The notes: a model not told the origin generated them from the sequence alone. 64,000 bases of DNA from Ciona savignyi (GCA_000149265.1 CH002721.1:104582-168581), one strand, 5' to 3'; shown: positions 33,315 through 46,400, counted from the first letter of the stretch. Translations and numbers: made by a program.

Positions 33315-34790
33315 ATTCCATTATAATTGATAAAAAAAAAGTTGAAAAGTACATCGTACCTCTCAGATTTTGCTAAGATTTTCAGACAATGTACCAACAC
33401 CTGAAAAAATGATTAGGACAAAATTTGAGGTCGCAAATCCCAGCGGATCAAAAGTTACAGCAGGATGAAAAACCGGCCACACGAGGGCTTATTGTTGGTG
33501 AGCACGCCTACTTACAACTTTTAATTGTCGATATCTCGAAAAGTAAACCATGTGGAAAGCTGAAAATTTGAAAGGTATTTAACTCTTTCCGTCCCAACTC
33601 GCCATATATCGCGAGTTGGTGGGAAAACATGGTATCCCGCGTTGCACATAAATCTAAAAAACGATTTCTCCGCAATGCGTAATGGTAGAGACCTCAGCTA
33701 TGGCTCATTCGATCAAGGAAACCCTCTAATTTATTCTCTGTAATTCTCGTGGAAAAATATTAAAAATGCGAGAAGTGATAGCCTTTCTTTTTCAAGGCTT
33801 CGCCTCTTATTTCTATCGATTTAACACGAATTTACACGTGACTAACTCAGCCAATAGGAGTCGTGTTAACTTGCGGAGAAGCTCTTTTTGTCAAGCAAGT
33901 CTTTCTTTACATTCTCTGTGAATTTCGTCCCGTTGAGATAAGAGGGAGAGCGTTGGTGACGTTTTCGCTACAGGCGGTAAGCGTAGTGTTCACCAAAGCA
34001 TGAACACAGCTGGGCGTGCTGAGCGCATGATAAAGAAAAAGGCGGCGAGACTAGTTGCGTGTGCCCTAATTTGATGAATATCATACACTTCGAGAATATT
34101 GGAAATAGTATTTGTGTTTGTTTGCTTTTGTATGCCCTTTTTACACTTCCTTCAATGTTATTTTTTATACTTTTCACTGTTTTAGTTCTACAAAACTTCA
34201 ATGCGTTTTGGTTCATTTTTTCATAATATAGTTAGAATAAAGGGAAATTTCAATTAGGAATAGTAAAAAAACTACTAAAGATAAAAATACAGTTTAAATT
34301 TTTCTGAGTACAAAAACTATTAGGCAATCTACATTCCAATTTTCATATCATTTGGGCATACCAATAATTAGTGAGTATTTCGTTTGTCAGTGCACCTCAA
34401 ATTTTTTCAAAGTCGAGTAGAATTTTCTTTACATATAAAGTGGTGTTCACTAAAATTTACATAATATATTTTTATTGGAGGTAGATTCTAGGTATGTGGC
34501 TTGTTTAAAAGAGGGGTAAATTATCTTTCCAGCCATATTAAATCATAGCATAAACTTTTGAAAAACTGTGCTAATTTAAAAATGACTAAAAATTGTAAAA
34601 AAAACACTGCGGGACAGCATGTTTGAATTAATGCATTTAGCTGGGAGTCAAAGAGTTAAAGGTATGAGGAAACTGAATTTCACATCCAATTTATCTTTAG
34701 GGCATTATAAAATAGTCAAAATCAGGTTTTAAAATTATTTCCACCACCCCGACGCTGGAGGGGGGTAGCTCCTGTGTATGCAAGACAGTT
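33315..34790. repeat. Repeat sequence split by a piggyBac element
   Basis: 33315-33578 continues at 34660-34790 once the TTAA element is removed (…GAAAGGTAT-TTAA-AGGTATGAGGAAACTG…). Phrases such as TCGATATCTCGAAAAGTAAA look like a common invertebrate dispersed repeat, but I cannot place it further. Confidence 0.5.
33583..34655. mobile_element. Non-autonomous piggyBac-like element, 1073 bp
   Basis: The left end CTCTTTCCGTCCCAAC and the inverted right end CTCTTTGACTCCCAGC are each bordered by TTAA (33579-33582 and 34656-34659). Just inside the left end is a near-perfect palindrome CCAACTCGCCATATATCGCG-AGTTGG. A longer sister with transposase remnants is at 51587-53020. The ORFs here are short and degenerate. 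Confidence 0.85.
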
Positions 34791-35029
34791 TTTTTTTACA
34801 TATGTGGGTCGTGTTATCCAACATAGTTGTTGGACCTATGTCAAACCAACAGGCAATTCGAAAATTCAAGCAGACAATATTTTCCAAATGAAAATATATA
34901 TGTATTTTTTGAGCTTACAAAAATAAACACGTGACGTCATTTGTTATACAGTGTAGGTTTCATGTGGGGGGAAATGGTTAAAATTCACGAAACCCAGCGA
35001 AAATAATAAAGATGTGATGTCAACAGTCG

Positions 35030-35345
35030 TCCTACCGGTCAGTCTGGTTGTTTAGTGCGACACCTTAGAACCGAAAGTTTGCAGATTCAAAGCTGGTCGC
35101 TAACTCTTCGGTTGTATCATTGGTTCCATGACAACTGAACGAACCCCCTTACAACCGAACCCCTACAATTAAGCAAGCCCCTTACAACTGAACTCCTTTT
35201 ACCTGAACCCCTTTACAGCTGAACCTCTTTACAACTGAACCCTCTTTTCAGTTAAAAGGGGTTCAAACCTTCTTTTCAGTTAAAAGGGTTTTGTTAAAAG
35301 GGGTTCAGTTGACTGGTCTCCGTATCATTGGGCAAGGCACTTTAA
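35030..35345 (+). repeat. tRNA-derived SINE split by a foldback element
   Basis: CTACCGGTCAGTCTGGTTGT, then a B-box-like CAGATTCAAAGCTGG, then GGTCGCTAACT and TTGTATCATTG. The SINE resumes after the insertion as GTATCATTGGGCAAGGCAC. Confidence 0.8.
35123..35321. mobile_element. 199-bp foldback/MITE built of CAACTGAACCCC repeats
   Basis: GTATCATTG occurs on both sides (35114-35122 and 35322-35330), giving an 8-9-bp target duplication within a SINE. The intact SINE at 30155 shows the empty arrangement. The left half repeats (TT)ACAACTGAACCCC about six times. The right half has the reverse complement (GGGGTTCAGTTG, CTTTTCAGTTAAAAGGG), so the whole can fold back. It has no coding capacity. Confidence 0.85.
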
Positions 35346-35393
35346 TAAAAACATGTATATATATATATAAGCGTGCGCAGTAGTGATTATGTA

Positions 35394-36780
35394 CCTCAAT
35401 ATTTTCCGCAGTTTCAACATGATCAGGAGCAACTTTTACATCCCTGTTGATGATTTGGCAGAAGTAATTATAACTTCTATTGGGTATGTCAATGGCACTC
35501 TCCGAACAGTACAACATGCATAAATTAACATCCACCTTGGACCATTTTGTCGCATGTGAGAAGTGCTCAAATGACATACATTTCAAACTTGTAATTTTGG
35601 ACATCTGAAATAAAACAATTTGACAATTTTTCAGGCTACATGATATTAAGTTATGCATTTCTATAAATTTTAGTTTAAAATTGTTATATCATATGTAACT
35701 TAAAAAATAGAGGTCATTATAATAAGTATTTAATAAAATCTTACGTTTTCTTGCACAATTTCTTTGCGTTACACATGTGGTGACTTGCGCAGCAATACTT
35801 AAAATCGTTTTGGTGGAACATCATTTCCTTGCCCAATATCTAAACACTTGTCGGTGTAAGCATTTAGGGAGCATTCAAACACAACCAGACAAACAGATTT
35901 CATTAAGGCTACGCTTCCGTCACACATAACTAATTTTGGGAATCTTTTACGCTTGCAAGCTCTTTGCACATCATTTGAAAAGGTCCGTAAAAAATCGTGA
36001 TTGAAGGTATTGTGTGTCTATAATAAAAGATGCAACGGCAAACAGTGTTTTCCGACTATGTTGCGCACCACCAATTCTTAAATGTAACACCTTTTTATTT
36101 ATTTTCCGATCATTAAACTTCCTGTTGTATCGATGTTTATACAATGTCGTGGTTGCACTTTTTATAGAAGATATGCAAGGTGGATCCAACCCAATTTGAC
36201 GAATTAGAGATTTTTTATCTCCGCGTGCCACTTGTTTTAACAAACCCATTGAATGAACGCCGTCTCGATTCCCACTCTGATACGTGTCTAGTTTAGTTTA
36301 GTTATTTTTTGCCCCAGTATTTAGAAATGTCAAGCGAATAAAATAACGATACAAAAAAATAAATTAAAAATTGTGTCCTCCTCCAGATTTGCAATACCAT
36401 CAAGGAATTGTCTTCTTGGGTTTTTGAATTTGAGTAACTTTCTCAGAGCCTCCCTGTCGTTTCCCTAAACTTTTAACTCGCTCTCTTCTCGTGTTGCAGA
36501 TGACGAACTTCTCCCTTCATATTAATTTCAGCTTGGATAGATAAATAAGTCTGGAATCGAGATTATCAAGGTCATCAAATAATTCGAAAACGTGCAATAA
36601 CCTTTGCAATAAAATATTCTGCTTCTTTTTTTTCTTACGTGATTACACACATAGTGGTATTTAAATGCAAAATGGCAATATCTGTTCCCAAGCTTTATTG
36701 CATCAACCATTATCCTTCTCCAATCTGGGTTAGTAAAACAACGCCCAGTGTGTGTTTTTAGTTGGTTCACTTCTTTCTAT
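35394..36780 (-). pseudogene. Decayed multi-exon gene of an unclassified transposon-associated family
   Basis: Minus-strand pieces in order: 36770-36590 (GRCFTNPDWRRIMVDAIKLG, then FAFKYHYV and FYCKGYCTFSN); 36249-36000 (GLLKQVARGDKKSLIRQIG, then LRIGGAQHSRKTLFAVASF); after a frameshift, 36005-35830 (FPKLVMCDGSVALMKSVCLV, then NAYTDKCLDIGQGN); after another shift, 35832-35745 (KYCCASHHMCNAKKLCKK) ending at GTAAG; and an exon 35604-35394 (MSKITSLKCMSFEHFSH…) between TTTCAG and GTACAT. The order of these motifs (aromatic-rich 'KGYCTF', 'RQV-RGD', 'CDxS', 'CCxSHxMxN') matches a family of uncharacterised, repeat-like invertebrate proteins I remember without a firm name. The CDGS Asp could be catalytic. 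Two frameshifts make it a pseudogene. Confidence 0.5.
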
Positions 36781-36784
36781 CTAT

Positions 36785-38450
36785 AAACCAAGAGTATGTA
36801 GGGGCTGCTTATTTAATTTATAATAACTAATTATCTTTACAAGGTAGACGGGTAGAGGTTTAGCTTTATTATTATTTCGTTTGACTCCGATGAGCGCAAC
36901 GAACGGTACAAGTAAAATAATAGATAAGCATAAATGGGGACGGGCTGTAGGGTACGTTAATCGTACCCGCCCTAGTTAACACAAGATGCTAGGATTTGAA
37001 AACACAATGATGTACGCCTAGACATCTCTGTCTCTGTGTATCTCTGGTAAAATGAGTTTTTTTATATGCGATTTTGCAACCAAGGTAAAAAAAATGCACA
37101 ACAGATAATTTTTGCGGTCGGTACAATAGAAAATAATTGCTCGCTGGATTTAGACGTTTTCCGAGGTCGCGTTGATCGCATCGTGAATTTAGACAGCTGT
37201 TGTTTCTTGGAACGACGTCGCCAGCAGCCAATTATCTCGGTACGACAAGTATCCTTTTGGTAAATTTGGTCCAAATGCTTGTCTAATTTAAGGATCAGTG
37301 TATAAGATATTACAGGCGATCTATCATAGGGAAATGCTCCAGAACTTAAATAGATAAGATAAACAGTTAAGATTTATTTAATTTGCTTCTTTCTTCTAAC
37401 CTGTTTTAAACATAAAACAATATAATGTTTGTACAGATGATGATAAAAGAAACGGATAATGTAGTTACACGCCATAAACTATGATTTGAAGAGAATAAAG
37501 CCAGTGCCCAGCCACACATTGATCTATGTATGATAAAGATATACAAAGTTGCCACACGTTTTGTCAACCATGAAAAAATATTGGATGGACACTAACTAAT
37601 CTACAAACGATAAATTACAATGATGCAACACAATAATATAGAAAAAGAGAAGTAAAACTGGACAGGAATCATATTTTAATAGTTAGTTTATAATACACAG
37701 TAAATTAATATGAAGAATTATATGAAAAATCACAGAATAAAATATCTGCTGCATAGTGCAATGGTGGAACGAACAAAAAAGCTAAAAAAAATGCATTCAA
37801 AAGTGCTACACTCTGTTATATATTAATATAATGTGATTGTCACTAATCTTTAAATACTTATATCTAAATGTCTGCACACAGCAAACCACAATCAAGAAGT
37901 AAGACATTGCAAAACAATAATCTAAAGTTTATCAGATAATCTTAATTAGGATGGAAATAGTGAATATTAATGTACACAACATAACAATGTCCATCCTGCT
38001 TCATTAGTGCAACCAGCATTGTGTGCTAAGATAGTGACATAAATCATATGCTGTGCATTTAACATGGTGAAAAAGCAGTTTATCAACATAATATATCAAC
38101 AGGTTGCAATAAACGCTGAATGGTGGCCACAAACTGTTTCCTTCATTCTCACAAGTTCAAACAGCTACCAGAGAATGTTCGTATAACTCTGCTACAGTTT
38201 CACCAACGATGCTCCACTTGTCAGTTTGAGGATCGTAACATTCAATCGAAATTACAACTTTGTCGTTGGAATCCTTGCTACAAGAGAGAATCATACATAA
38301 CAATCTCACCATGTATTTTTATTATAAATCCTCATTTATTCCGAGTAATAATAAGTACAATCGATTTGTGGATTTGTTATTTATGTATATATACTGCTGG
38401 GTAAACTACTATATTTGTATTTATGGGTCCCATTTGAAACATTACAATGA
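36785..38450. other. Non-coding stretch
   Basis: No gene recognised. Short ORFs near 37000-37270 on both strands overlap each other and have no domain signature. Confidence 0.45.
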
Positions 38451-38453
38451 TTT

Positions 38454-40192
38454 CTTTGTTCAATTTGGTTTCACAGTGATTAATTCTGGGGGAGAAGAAA
38501 AGCCGCAGTGCGTTCTGTGCAACACAGTTTTAGAGCAAGTTCTTCTCTAAAACCTAGCAAGCTGAAAAGACATATTTGGTAACACATCATCCAGATTTTT
38601 AAAACAAAGATGCAGATTTTTTTAAACGGAAGGCTGAAAGTTTAGTTAGGTCAAGACTTGATAACACCGGTGATCAATGGAAGGAAAATATTGCAGGGTT
38701 AACGGCCTCCTCCGAAGTTGCAAGAAAAATAGCTATCGCCAAGAAACCCCACACCATTGGAGAACAAATGATCTTTTGCCTTGTTGCCAAATTATTGTAT
38801 CAAACCTTTTAGGAGAAACTGAAGTTCAAAAGCTGAAACAAGTGTCTCTGATATTCTCGACAGAGTTATCAGAAAACATTTTGTCGCGTGTGGTGTCAAG
38901 ATACAGAAGTCAATGTTTGGTTTTTTTGCAATCCAGCTTCATGAAACAACGGATGTTGCAAATTTATCTTAACTATGTGTTTATGTGCGCTACATACACG
39001 AAAGGAATTTGGAGGATGACTTTTTGTTCTGCAGCCCCCTCACCACAAGAACAACTGCTAAAGATATTTTCAATTTCGTAAAGTTTTTCGACGAGAACAA
39101 CCTGAAATGGAAACATGTTATCGGTGTTTGCACAGACGGTGCTCCAGCTATGCTTGGCTGCCGTTCCGGTTTTCAGACTTTGGTTAAACAAAAATCTCCT
39201 GATGTAGTTAGTAGGTACGCATTGCACTATATATACATCGCCAAGCACCCATGGCAAAAACTTTACCTGATCAGCTGAAAAATGTCCTTGACTATGTGGT
39301 TAAACTTCATCAAAGCAAATGCACTCAATTCCCGTCTGTTTGCAGAATTATGCATGGAAAATGATTCCGAATTTGTAACTGTCCTGTTGCACTCTCATGT
39401 GACATGGCTGTCCGAAGGGTAAAGTGCTCAAACGAGCTTTTATTTTGAGGCAAGAAATGAAAAAGTTTTTGCAATGGCCGAAACCAGAATTGCACCAGAA
39501 ATTTTCTGATAATTGTTTTTTGGTGTGTTTGTCATTTTTGGTGGACATTTTCGAATCTGTTAATTTTGTCAATCTGGCGCTACAAGGAAGGAGACTAATT
39601 TGATTCATTGTCACGAAAAGTTGTCGGCATTCAACATGAAGCTGATCCTGTGGCATTCCAAATTGCAAAACAAAAACTTTGCTCCATTTCCACATCTCAA
39701 TGCATTTCTTGATGAAAATGAACTTGACGTCAACGAAGGTATTCTCGAGGTCATGACATGCCACATTTCCATTCTTCGTGAAGAAATTCTGCACTATTTC
39801 CCTGACTTTGGAAGATTTTGAAAAGCATAGTAGATTTGTAAGCCACCCTTTTGGAACGAGCGTTGGAGATCTGCCTTCACAAGATAACTTACTTCATGAA
39901 CAGTTTATTGATTTGGTGAATAATGGAAATGCGAGACGCTTATTTAGTGAAAAGTCTTGCAGTGACTTTTGGATTGAAATGGCACAAAGCTACCCTGACA
40001 TTTCGAGGATGGCATTGAAAGTTCCCAACAACATATGAGTGTGAATCTGCATTTTCAGCCCTACTTGCAATCAAGCCTAAAAGCTAGAAACCGACTGGAT
40101 GCAATTCACGACATGAGGGTTGCGTTGTCCACAACTGAACCAAACTTAGCCGAACTGACAGAAAAGAAGCAAGTGCACCCATCACATTGATT
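38454..40192 (+). pseudogene. hAT transposase, ZBED5/SCAND3-like, frameshifted
   Basis: The plus-strand frames, once joined, follow ZBED5/SCAND3-type hAT transposases. A partial BED finger (PQCVLCNTVL, then KPSKLKRHI) comes first. Next come IAKKPHTIGEQ, the LVYVRYI-equivalent VRYIHERNLEDDF, the core GVCTDGAPAMLG (catalytic Asp) and FQTLVKQKSPDVV. RRCHE-equivalent text follows, then LFAELCMENDSEF-like, and late NLALQG- and KLSAFNMKLILWH-type segments. At least four frameshifts or stops break it. About 1.7 kb, close to the family's full coding length, so it is a near-complete but dead copy. Confidence 0.8.
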
Positions 40193-40254
40193 CCATTTAA
40201 AACAACGTGTTGTTTTGTGTTTATTTTTCGGGGGAACCGTGAGTCATTAAAAAA

Positions 40255-40305
40255 ATTGCTAGGGGACCGTTGCGTAATTTTTTTTTAAAAGTTTGAGAAC
40301 CGCTG
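40255..40305. mobile_element. hAT (Charlie-like) 3' terminus
   Basis: The sequence ends AAAAGTTTGAGAACCGCTG. Its complement CAGCGGTTCTCAAACTTTT is the typical Charlie/ZBED-type hAT terminus. The following 8 bp are GTTTAAAC, the candidate target duplication. I could not find the matching left end in this window. Confidence 0.75.
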
Positions 40306-40313
40306 GTTTAAAC

Positions 40314-43129
40314 AAACACCAGCGTGGCCTTGGAATCGAATTGGAGTCACAGTATATTCGAGCCACGAGGGCAAAAATATGCAAAACGTGTGTTTTAACA
40401 TGCTTGATACCATTCCAATGACGTCTGCTGCATTTGTACGTCGACCTAGGGGGAGATGGAATGCTGTAATAGAATTTCGACAGTTTGTTTGTTTTGTATA
40501 TATATATATATATATATCATCTGCCCTTTGTTAGTTAGTACTTTTTTGTGTACTTGCATTTTCTGAATCGACACATTGCCATTAAATCAAGCGGAATTTT
40601 ATCTAAATCAGTTAGTTAACCCGATGCTTCTCCAGAGGATTATTATTACTCACAGCATATCACAGATTTGGAAACACAGTTATTTAATATATTGGTTTTA
40701 TTACACTGGGGAGGGACTGTTCAACAAAAAAAAAACTGTTTCTATATCTAAAGATGCTTTAAAACGAAATTATTTTTTGTTTAATAAAAGTGATGGAAAT
40801 AAATAAAGTCAGTCGTCAATTACTGTGCTATAATTAAATCTCAGTTAACAATGTTTATTTGGCCTCCTGTAGGAAGGAAGGGGGCAAACGCCAATCAATA
40901 AAATGATCCCCAGAAGATGTGGTGACTTGCAATTGCTAAAAGTAAAACTAAATGGGTAGGTAATCTGTCAAAGAAAGAAGTCTTAGTTATGTCTTAATGG
41001 GGAATATAGCCACCACAATGCTAAGGAATTTATTCCATTTTTATGAAGACTACGTCTGTAGGTGATACCAGAAATGGTATAAAGATTAATTATAGTCAGT
41101 GCAAGGTCAAGCGGGTCTTTTTTCCTCCCAACGATGCAGACGAAATGACATTTGACACACTCTTAATTAACACCTACCTCTAGTAGGCAAATTGTATTAC
41201 TTGTTTTGTTTATTATATAACACGAAGAACCAAATCTGTGTATGCCAGTCAATGCTTCAAGCGTACTTACTAGTAAAAATGATGTTTCCAACCTTTATTT
41301 TTCACTGCCACCCAGGCAGGATACGATAGATAATAGATCAGCATATTCTGAATTGGGATTTGAACAAAGCGGTTAAACAATTAAATGTGTGAAAAGAAGG
41401 TTTGCAGTTAATATACACATCACACAAAGGGGGCTCACATTTGCAAAAAAACTAGACCGGAAAAAAATGGGGTGAACATATTTGTTAAAATGTCCAATTA
41501 CGTATCTCACTCATATTTGGAACCAGGCTATAAAGTAAAATTAGAACCTGTCCAGTTCTCTAAGGTAAGTGAATGTTGTTGTGTTTTTCGATATTTGACC
41601 AATACAAGGTTAATATAAATACTTAATGTCGAGGTAGGTCATTCATTCATTCTGTTGTTAGTTGATTTACTCAATCGCATTGGTGACATAGCAGCGTGAT
41701 TTTTTAAATAAACTCTGATAAAGTTATCGATATGAACTATGACAATTGACATTGATGATGGATGAAGATAAATTTTAGGAAATTCTTAAAACAGGAGCTT
41801 TATAGAGATTAAAATCGAGAAGTTGTTCACATCTTCAAGACAATCAATGTTTTGTTGTTTCCTATACCGATTTTAAAAACCATACAAGCTTTATTCACAA
41901 ATAATTAAGTGGAATACCAATTTCTGAACCTGCCTTGTCCGGATGGAATTTAGGATTTTGATGATATAGTTAGGTTGGTAAAAACAACTGTTACGGTCAT
42001 TTTACAGCAACGTCCCCAGTCTAAATCTAAAACCCTAAGTATCTATCTCTATATTTCCCGTTTTTTTTGTGTGCGCACGTAAAACCGCACGGCGTCGCCG
42101 CCAATTTGGAAGGCGGTGGTAATTTCTTTCTGTTCTTTACTTCGTGGAAGCAGATGGGGTTGGTTCTCGTTAAAGTTTAGAGGATCATTTTTATATATTG
42201 GTTGAGTTGTTTTAACAAACTTTTACTATGTAAACAATTATAACTTATTTTAGTGAAATTGATAATTTAATTTGTAATCCAATAAATAAAACTTCCTCAT
42301 TGGAACATTGCAGGCCTCCTATTTTTTTCCATGAACGCCATAAGCGACTCCTGGCTGAGAAGAAAGAAACAATGACGATTTTGTGATTTATCGATGACAT
42401 TTTTTTACGTGATTTAAGTATTAAGTAACTATACTAACTAACCTTCTAGATACTCTGACTGTATTAATTGTTGATGTTTAATAATTTCTTCATAAATTTA
42501 AGCAAAAACCCAGCTGCCTTTGTTTGTGATTTGCGGTAAACAAAAACTCTGGTCGCTGACGTGCAAATACCGGGATATTGAGAGACAATGCTCCTTATCT
42601 ATTTTTCAATAAGTTTTTCCCTTTCAATTTCATTTTCAAAAATCATTCCCATACACAGTCATCTTTCTACACCGATGGGGTCTAACCGTTCTTAGTTCAC
42701 TAGGCAATCGACTGTGATGGACATACAATACACCCATCCGGATGCAAGATAATTATCAAATAATAGTCGGATGAGGCTAATGAATAACCATACGAGAATT
42801 TGGACTTTTTTAAATAACTTCCGTCTCTTTAAAATCCAAGCTTTCATTTCCTTCCTGGCTGTGCTTATCTCTGTATTGAACAATGCGTTTGCTCACTTGA
42901 AGCCTCTCTTTGTTATCTCCGTAATAGTGAATTCGGCACCTTAGAACATTTAGCATTATAAGGTGTACATTGGTAGTAAGATAAATCTAGTAATGCCAAA
43001 ACAACCATAATGCCTAGTTAATAAAAAAACTTTTAAGCTTACCAACAAAAAACTCCTATTGCTCAGAGTGGAACACTGGTATCGCAACAGGCGGTTAATA
43101 AATATCGGTGATCTACAAATATGTTACGT
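40314..43129. other. Non-coding, AT microsatellite
   Basis: No gene seen over 2.8 kb. A (TA)n tract lies at about 40497-40517. CGTCGCCGCCAA near 42090 recurs near 56433. Confidence 0.45.
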
Positions 43130-44417
43130 TTAGATTTTAGATGATTGACATGGACAACAAACACTAAAACTGCTGATTAAAAATAGGAAAACTAACTCTG
43201 TTTCGCTGCCTGTTTTTCGCACCCACCTGCTTTTTGTAAACACTGGAGCGCGCCTATGCTCCTACTATAATAATAGCAGTTTGATAAATTGCACTAATGT
43301 GACGACATCAAATACCACCTAAATAATCGGACAGACGAATACCATATACAACGTTAACACCATTAATATGCATTTAGACTACTGGTACTTTCTTTATCTT
43401 ACATTTGAAAAATTGATTTACGGTATTTTCCTATGCAATCACATACATACATACCTATCGGCTTTAAAACTCAAGTGACCAATCTGAGACAAAAAAGTGG
43501 TTTTAAACTGTTTTGCAGATCAATAAAAGGAAAAGGTAGGCAGGCCCTTTTTAAAACCGGAACCAAATTAATAGTTTAGGTAAAATCATTAAAATACTTT
43601 GTGGGACAGCAGCTTCTTACTCTCTATATGACAGACATGTCCGGTCGCCAGGTGATTGGCATTAATGGGTTGTTATTCAAACAGGATTAAACTTTTGTCC
43701 ATAAATCATAAATTGCCCCGGCCTTCAATTTAATAAAAAAACCATGGAGAATTGCCGCCCGCTATCGAAGAAAATGTAAAAAATAAGGCCCATTTTTAGC
43801 ATTTTTGGTGTTTTCGCCGATGCATTTTTAACTCATTAAGTGAGCTTCTTATATTGCAAGCAAAGGTGAATGAATGTAGTCTTGTGCAAGTAAGAACTTA
43901 AAACGGTTAAAAGCAAACACAATTTATCCAGACTTAACACAATTTGGAAAGCCCTGGATCAGGAAGAAAAAACAAAATGGAACACAATGGCAAAAACTGA
44001 AAATAGAAATTAAAGGAAGGTTACTCAAAAGTGTTAGCATGTAACAATATATTAAAAATGTCAGTTGTAATGTACTTGAGGAACTTGGAGTCAGGGTGGG
44101 AGGATTGTGTCTGCATCGAGGAACCTTACAAGTCTTCCCAGCCTGACTGACCTACAAACCAGTGGTCCAGTCAGTAGACGCCATTGAAAAAAAGTAGTTA
44201 TTAAGTTTACTAAAGCTAATACACACAAGGACAGCAGTTATGTCTCTAGGAAGGAAGGGTGTTAGACTGGCACTGCATTCATTAGTCACAATCAGAATGG
44301 TATCATTCATGCAAACAGATCAAACAGTTAACTTGCGTTCTTGCCCACCAAGTACACTTAAAATGTTTTAGATAGTAAATAAATCATTGTTGTGTATTTA
44401 TTGCCAATGATTTTTAC
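43130..44417 (+). repeat. Segmental duplication, copy 2 (first block)
   Basis: Paralogue of 1259-3077. It holds the empty site of the 2353-2661 hAT element (GTTAGCATGTAACAATAT) and an ~85-bp insertion at about 43748-43830. Confidence 0.9.
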
Positions 44418-44665
44418 TGATTAATCTGGTGGATTAGTGCATCCATCGCCTTCGAAACAAAAGGTTTCAGCTTTGAAACTGGTCACTAGCAAGTCTGTTG
44501 TGTCCCTTATGCAAGGGAGACTCAACAGACTAAAAACCCAGTCAATTAATGATTTCTACCAAATTAAGTAAAGGATTGGGGCATAATTAACCCAAGCTCC
44601 GGTAAATCGACGGTGGGCGCAAAATCTCACGATTGCCTGTGTGATAACGTCTCTTGTAAATATCA
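44418..44665 (+). repeat. tRNA-derived SINE, diverged, with tail
   Basis: Head TTAATCTGGTGGATTAGTGC, B-box-like GGTTTCAGCTTTGAAACTGG, TTGTGTCCCTTATGCAAGG. The tail GACGGTGGGCGCAAAATCTC, GATTGCCTGTGTGATAACG matches the inverted tails at 24812 and 54600. It sits at the end of the duplicated block. Confidence 0.7.
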
Positions 44666-44669
44666 TATC

Positions 44670-45985
44670 AGTCCTGTTCCTCAAAAAACATTGATATCAC
44701 AAAAATCCAACCTACCACAAAAACAAACACCAAATAAATAATAACTGTATTTCAGAAACTACAAAAACAAAGAAAGAGAGCTAAGGGAGGAGGTCCAGCA
44801 AATTTTTAACTCTAAATTACTGTAAGTTTAAATTAAATTAACATATCCATCCAGTTATATAGATTAAGGTATACCGGTGTAGCCGTATATTAACTGTTAG
44901 GAGACCATGTTTTGCTAAATTTCCTGCTGAAAGAGAGTACCTACTCTTAATTGCACAAAGAAATAACTGCTGGCCTTCTTCCCTTTTGGTTACTACTGTA
45001 TTTTTGTCGGTTGATAAGGCCTACTTTATTGACCGGTACGAAGTCCCTTTAGATGTATGTATTACTACTTACTGTGTGGAAGAATATAATTACCCGTTAC
45101 AGTAGTTAGTGCCAACTGGTATATGTATGTCTCCTGACAAAAAGGCCATCATCTTACATTTAGGGAATGAATCGTTTAGATTGGAAATTTTAACCAGCCA
45201 CTACCACTACTCCTACAGCGAGTCTGATAAACAGCTAAAAAGAAAGATGTAGTTTTTTAAATAGGTGTGTCTGTCAGAAACGTACGTCTACTACTATATA
45301 TGTGGAGCTCGCTATAGTTAAAGTTTATTTATTGGTCGTCGTCGTTAGTGGCGGGGTTGAGGCTTAACCTGACGTTTTAGCGAGCCGCGCTGTGATCGAG
45401 GTTATCCTTTGATTCACTGGACGCTTCATACCTCATATAAACGATGCCTCCGTCTAATACTCTTGGTTTCGGAATATTAAGTCAATGTCTTAGCATAAGT
45501 TTTATTCTTCATTTTAAACACACACGTCATACAGCCATAGTTTCAGTTTGATAGTTAGTTTCGTTTACGTTATATCCTTTCTTATCAGTGGTTATATAGG
45601 AAACTCTTACGTGGATAGAAAAGTGCTCTGGGGCAATACAAAGCCACCAGACAGAACGTTTTAATTGTTCCATGAAAATTAATCTTAACTCTGTTCACAA
45701 GCGGAGAATAGCATGTCAAACAAACGATAATACACGCGGGAAACAACCAATATGACACGTATAAGCTAACGTTGTCTCTTCCTTCCGTCGTCGAACCGGA
45801 GATATATAAAGAAGAGAGAGATTGGCAATGACGTCATAGTCATTGTTTAACTTGAAAATAAAAACTAAACTCGTCACGCTTGTGATTAAGGTAAGAATCA
45901 AAACACTGTATCTGTCATTTTCGCTTTTATCATTTTTACAAGGATTTTAAGAAGTGCAAAAGTATGGATTTATTATTGAACTTAT
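44670..45985. other. Non-coding stretch
   Basis: No gene recognised. Confidence 0.4.
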
Positions 45986-46400
45986 CTGACGGGGGGAACT
46001 TTCCATTATTTTAGAAATAGAACTTGACGAAGAGAAAGAACAGTTCATCATCTGTTTCCAACGTTATTAATGTATCAAAATCTACCGCACCACTTTTACA
46101 GCCAATATCAGATACAGAATTAACAGAAGTCATAGCCACAGCCGCCTACAACATTGGAAAACTATATACACCAGACAGTAAAAGTGTTAACTTTTTTGAA
46201 AGATATTTATTCTAATTTACCAAATGCTAATCAATTTTACTCTCGAATCACACAAAGCCTAGTTAGTTAGTCAGTGCTAAACAAGTCATCCCGGAGTTGG
46301 GTCAGATTAATGCAGCCAGATTGTTACGCCAAGTTGGAGATTCATTATATTTATCATCAAAATGAAAAGTTGGTTCCACTTAAGAAAATTTGAAGTTATT
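45985..46400 (+). repeat. Repeat with coding-like piece, paralogous to 62090-62330
   Basis: CATCATCTGTTTCCAACGTT, AAATCTACCGCACCACTTTT and AAAATGAAAAGTTGGTTCCA recur in order at 62.1-62.3 kb. The frame from 46024 reads KRKNSSSSVSNVINVSK, then SDTELTEVIATAAYNIGKLY. A shifted frame continues VIPELGQINAARLLRQVGDS. This looks like a decayed coding segment of a dispersed element. I do not recognise the family. Confidence 0.5.

Noticed and set aside
36989..37274. Three mutually overlapping ORFs on both strands
   Set aside because: No motif, no splice sites with matching phases; likely chance.
39348..39794. 148-codon minus ORF in the ZBED-like hAT
   Set aside because: Antisense of the transposase; the hAT motifs are on the plus strand.
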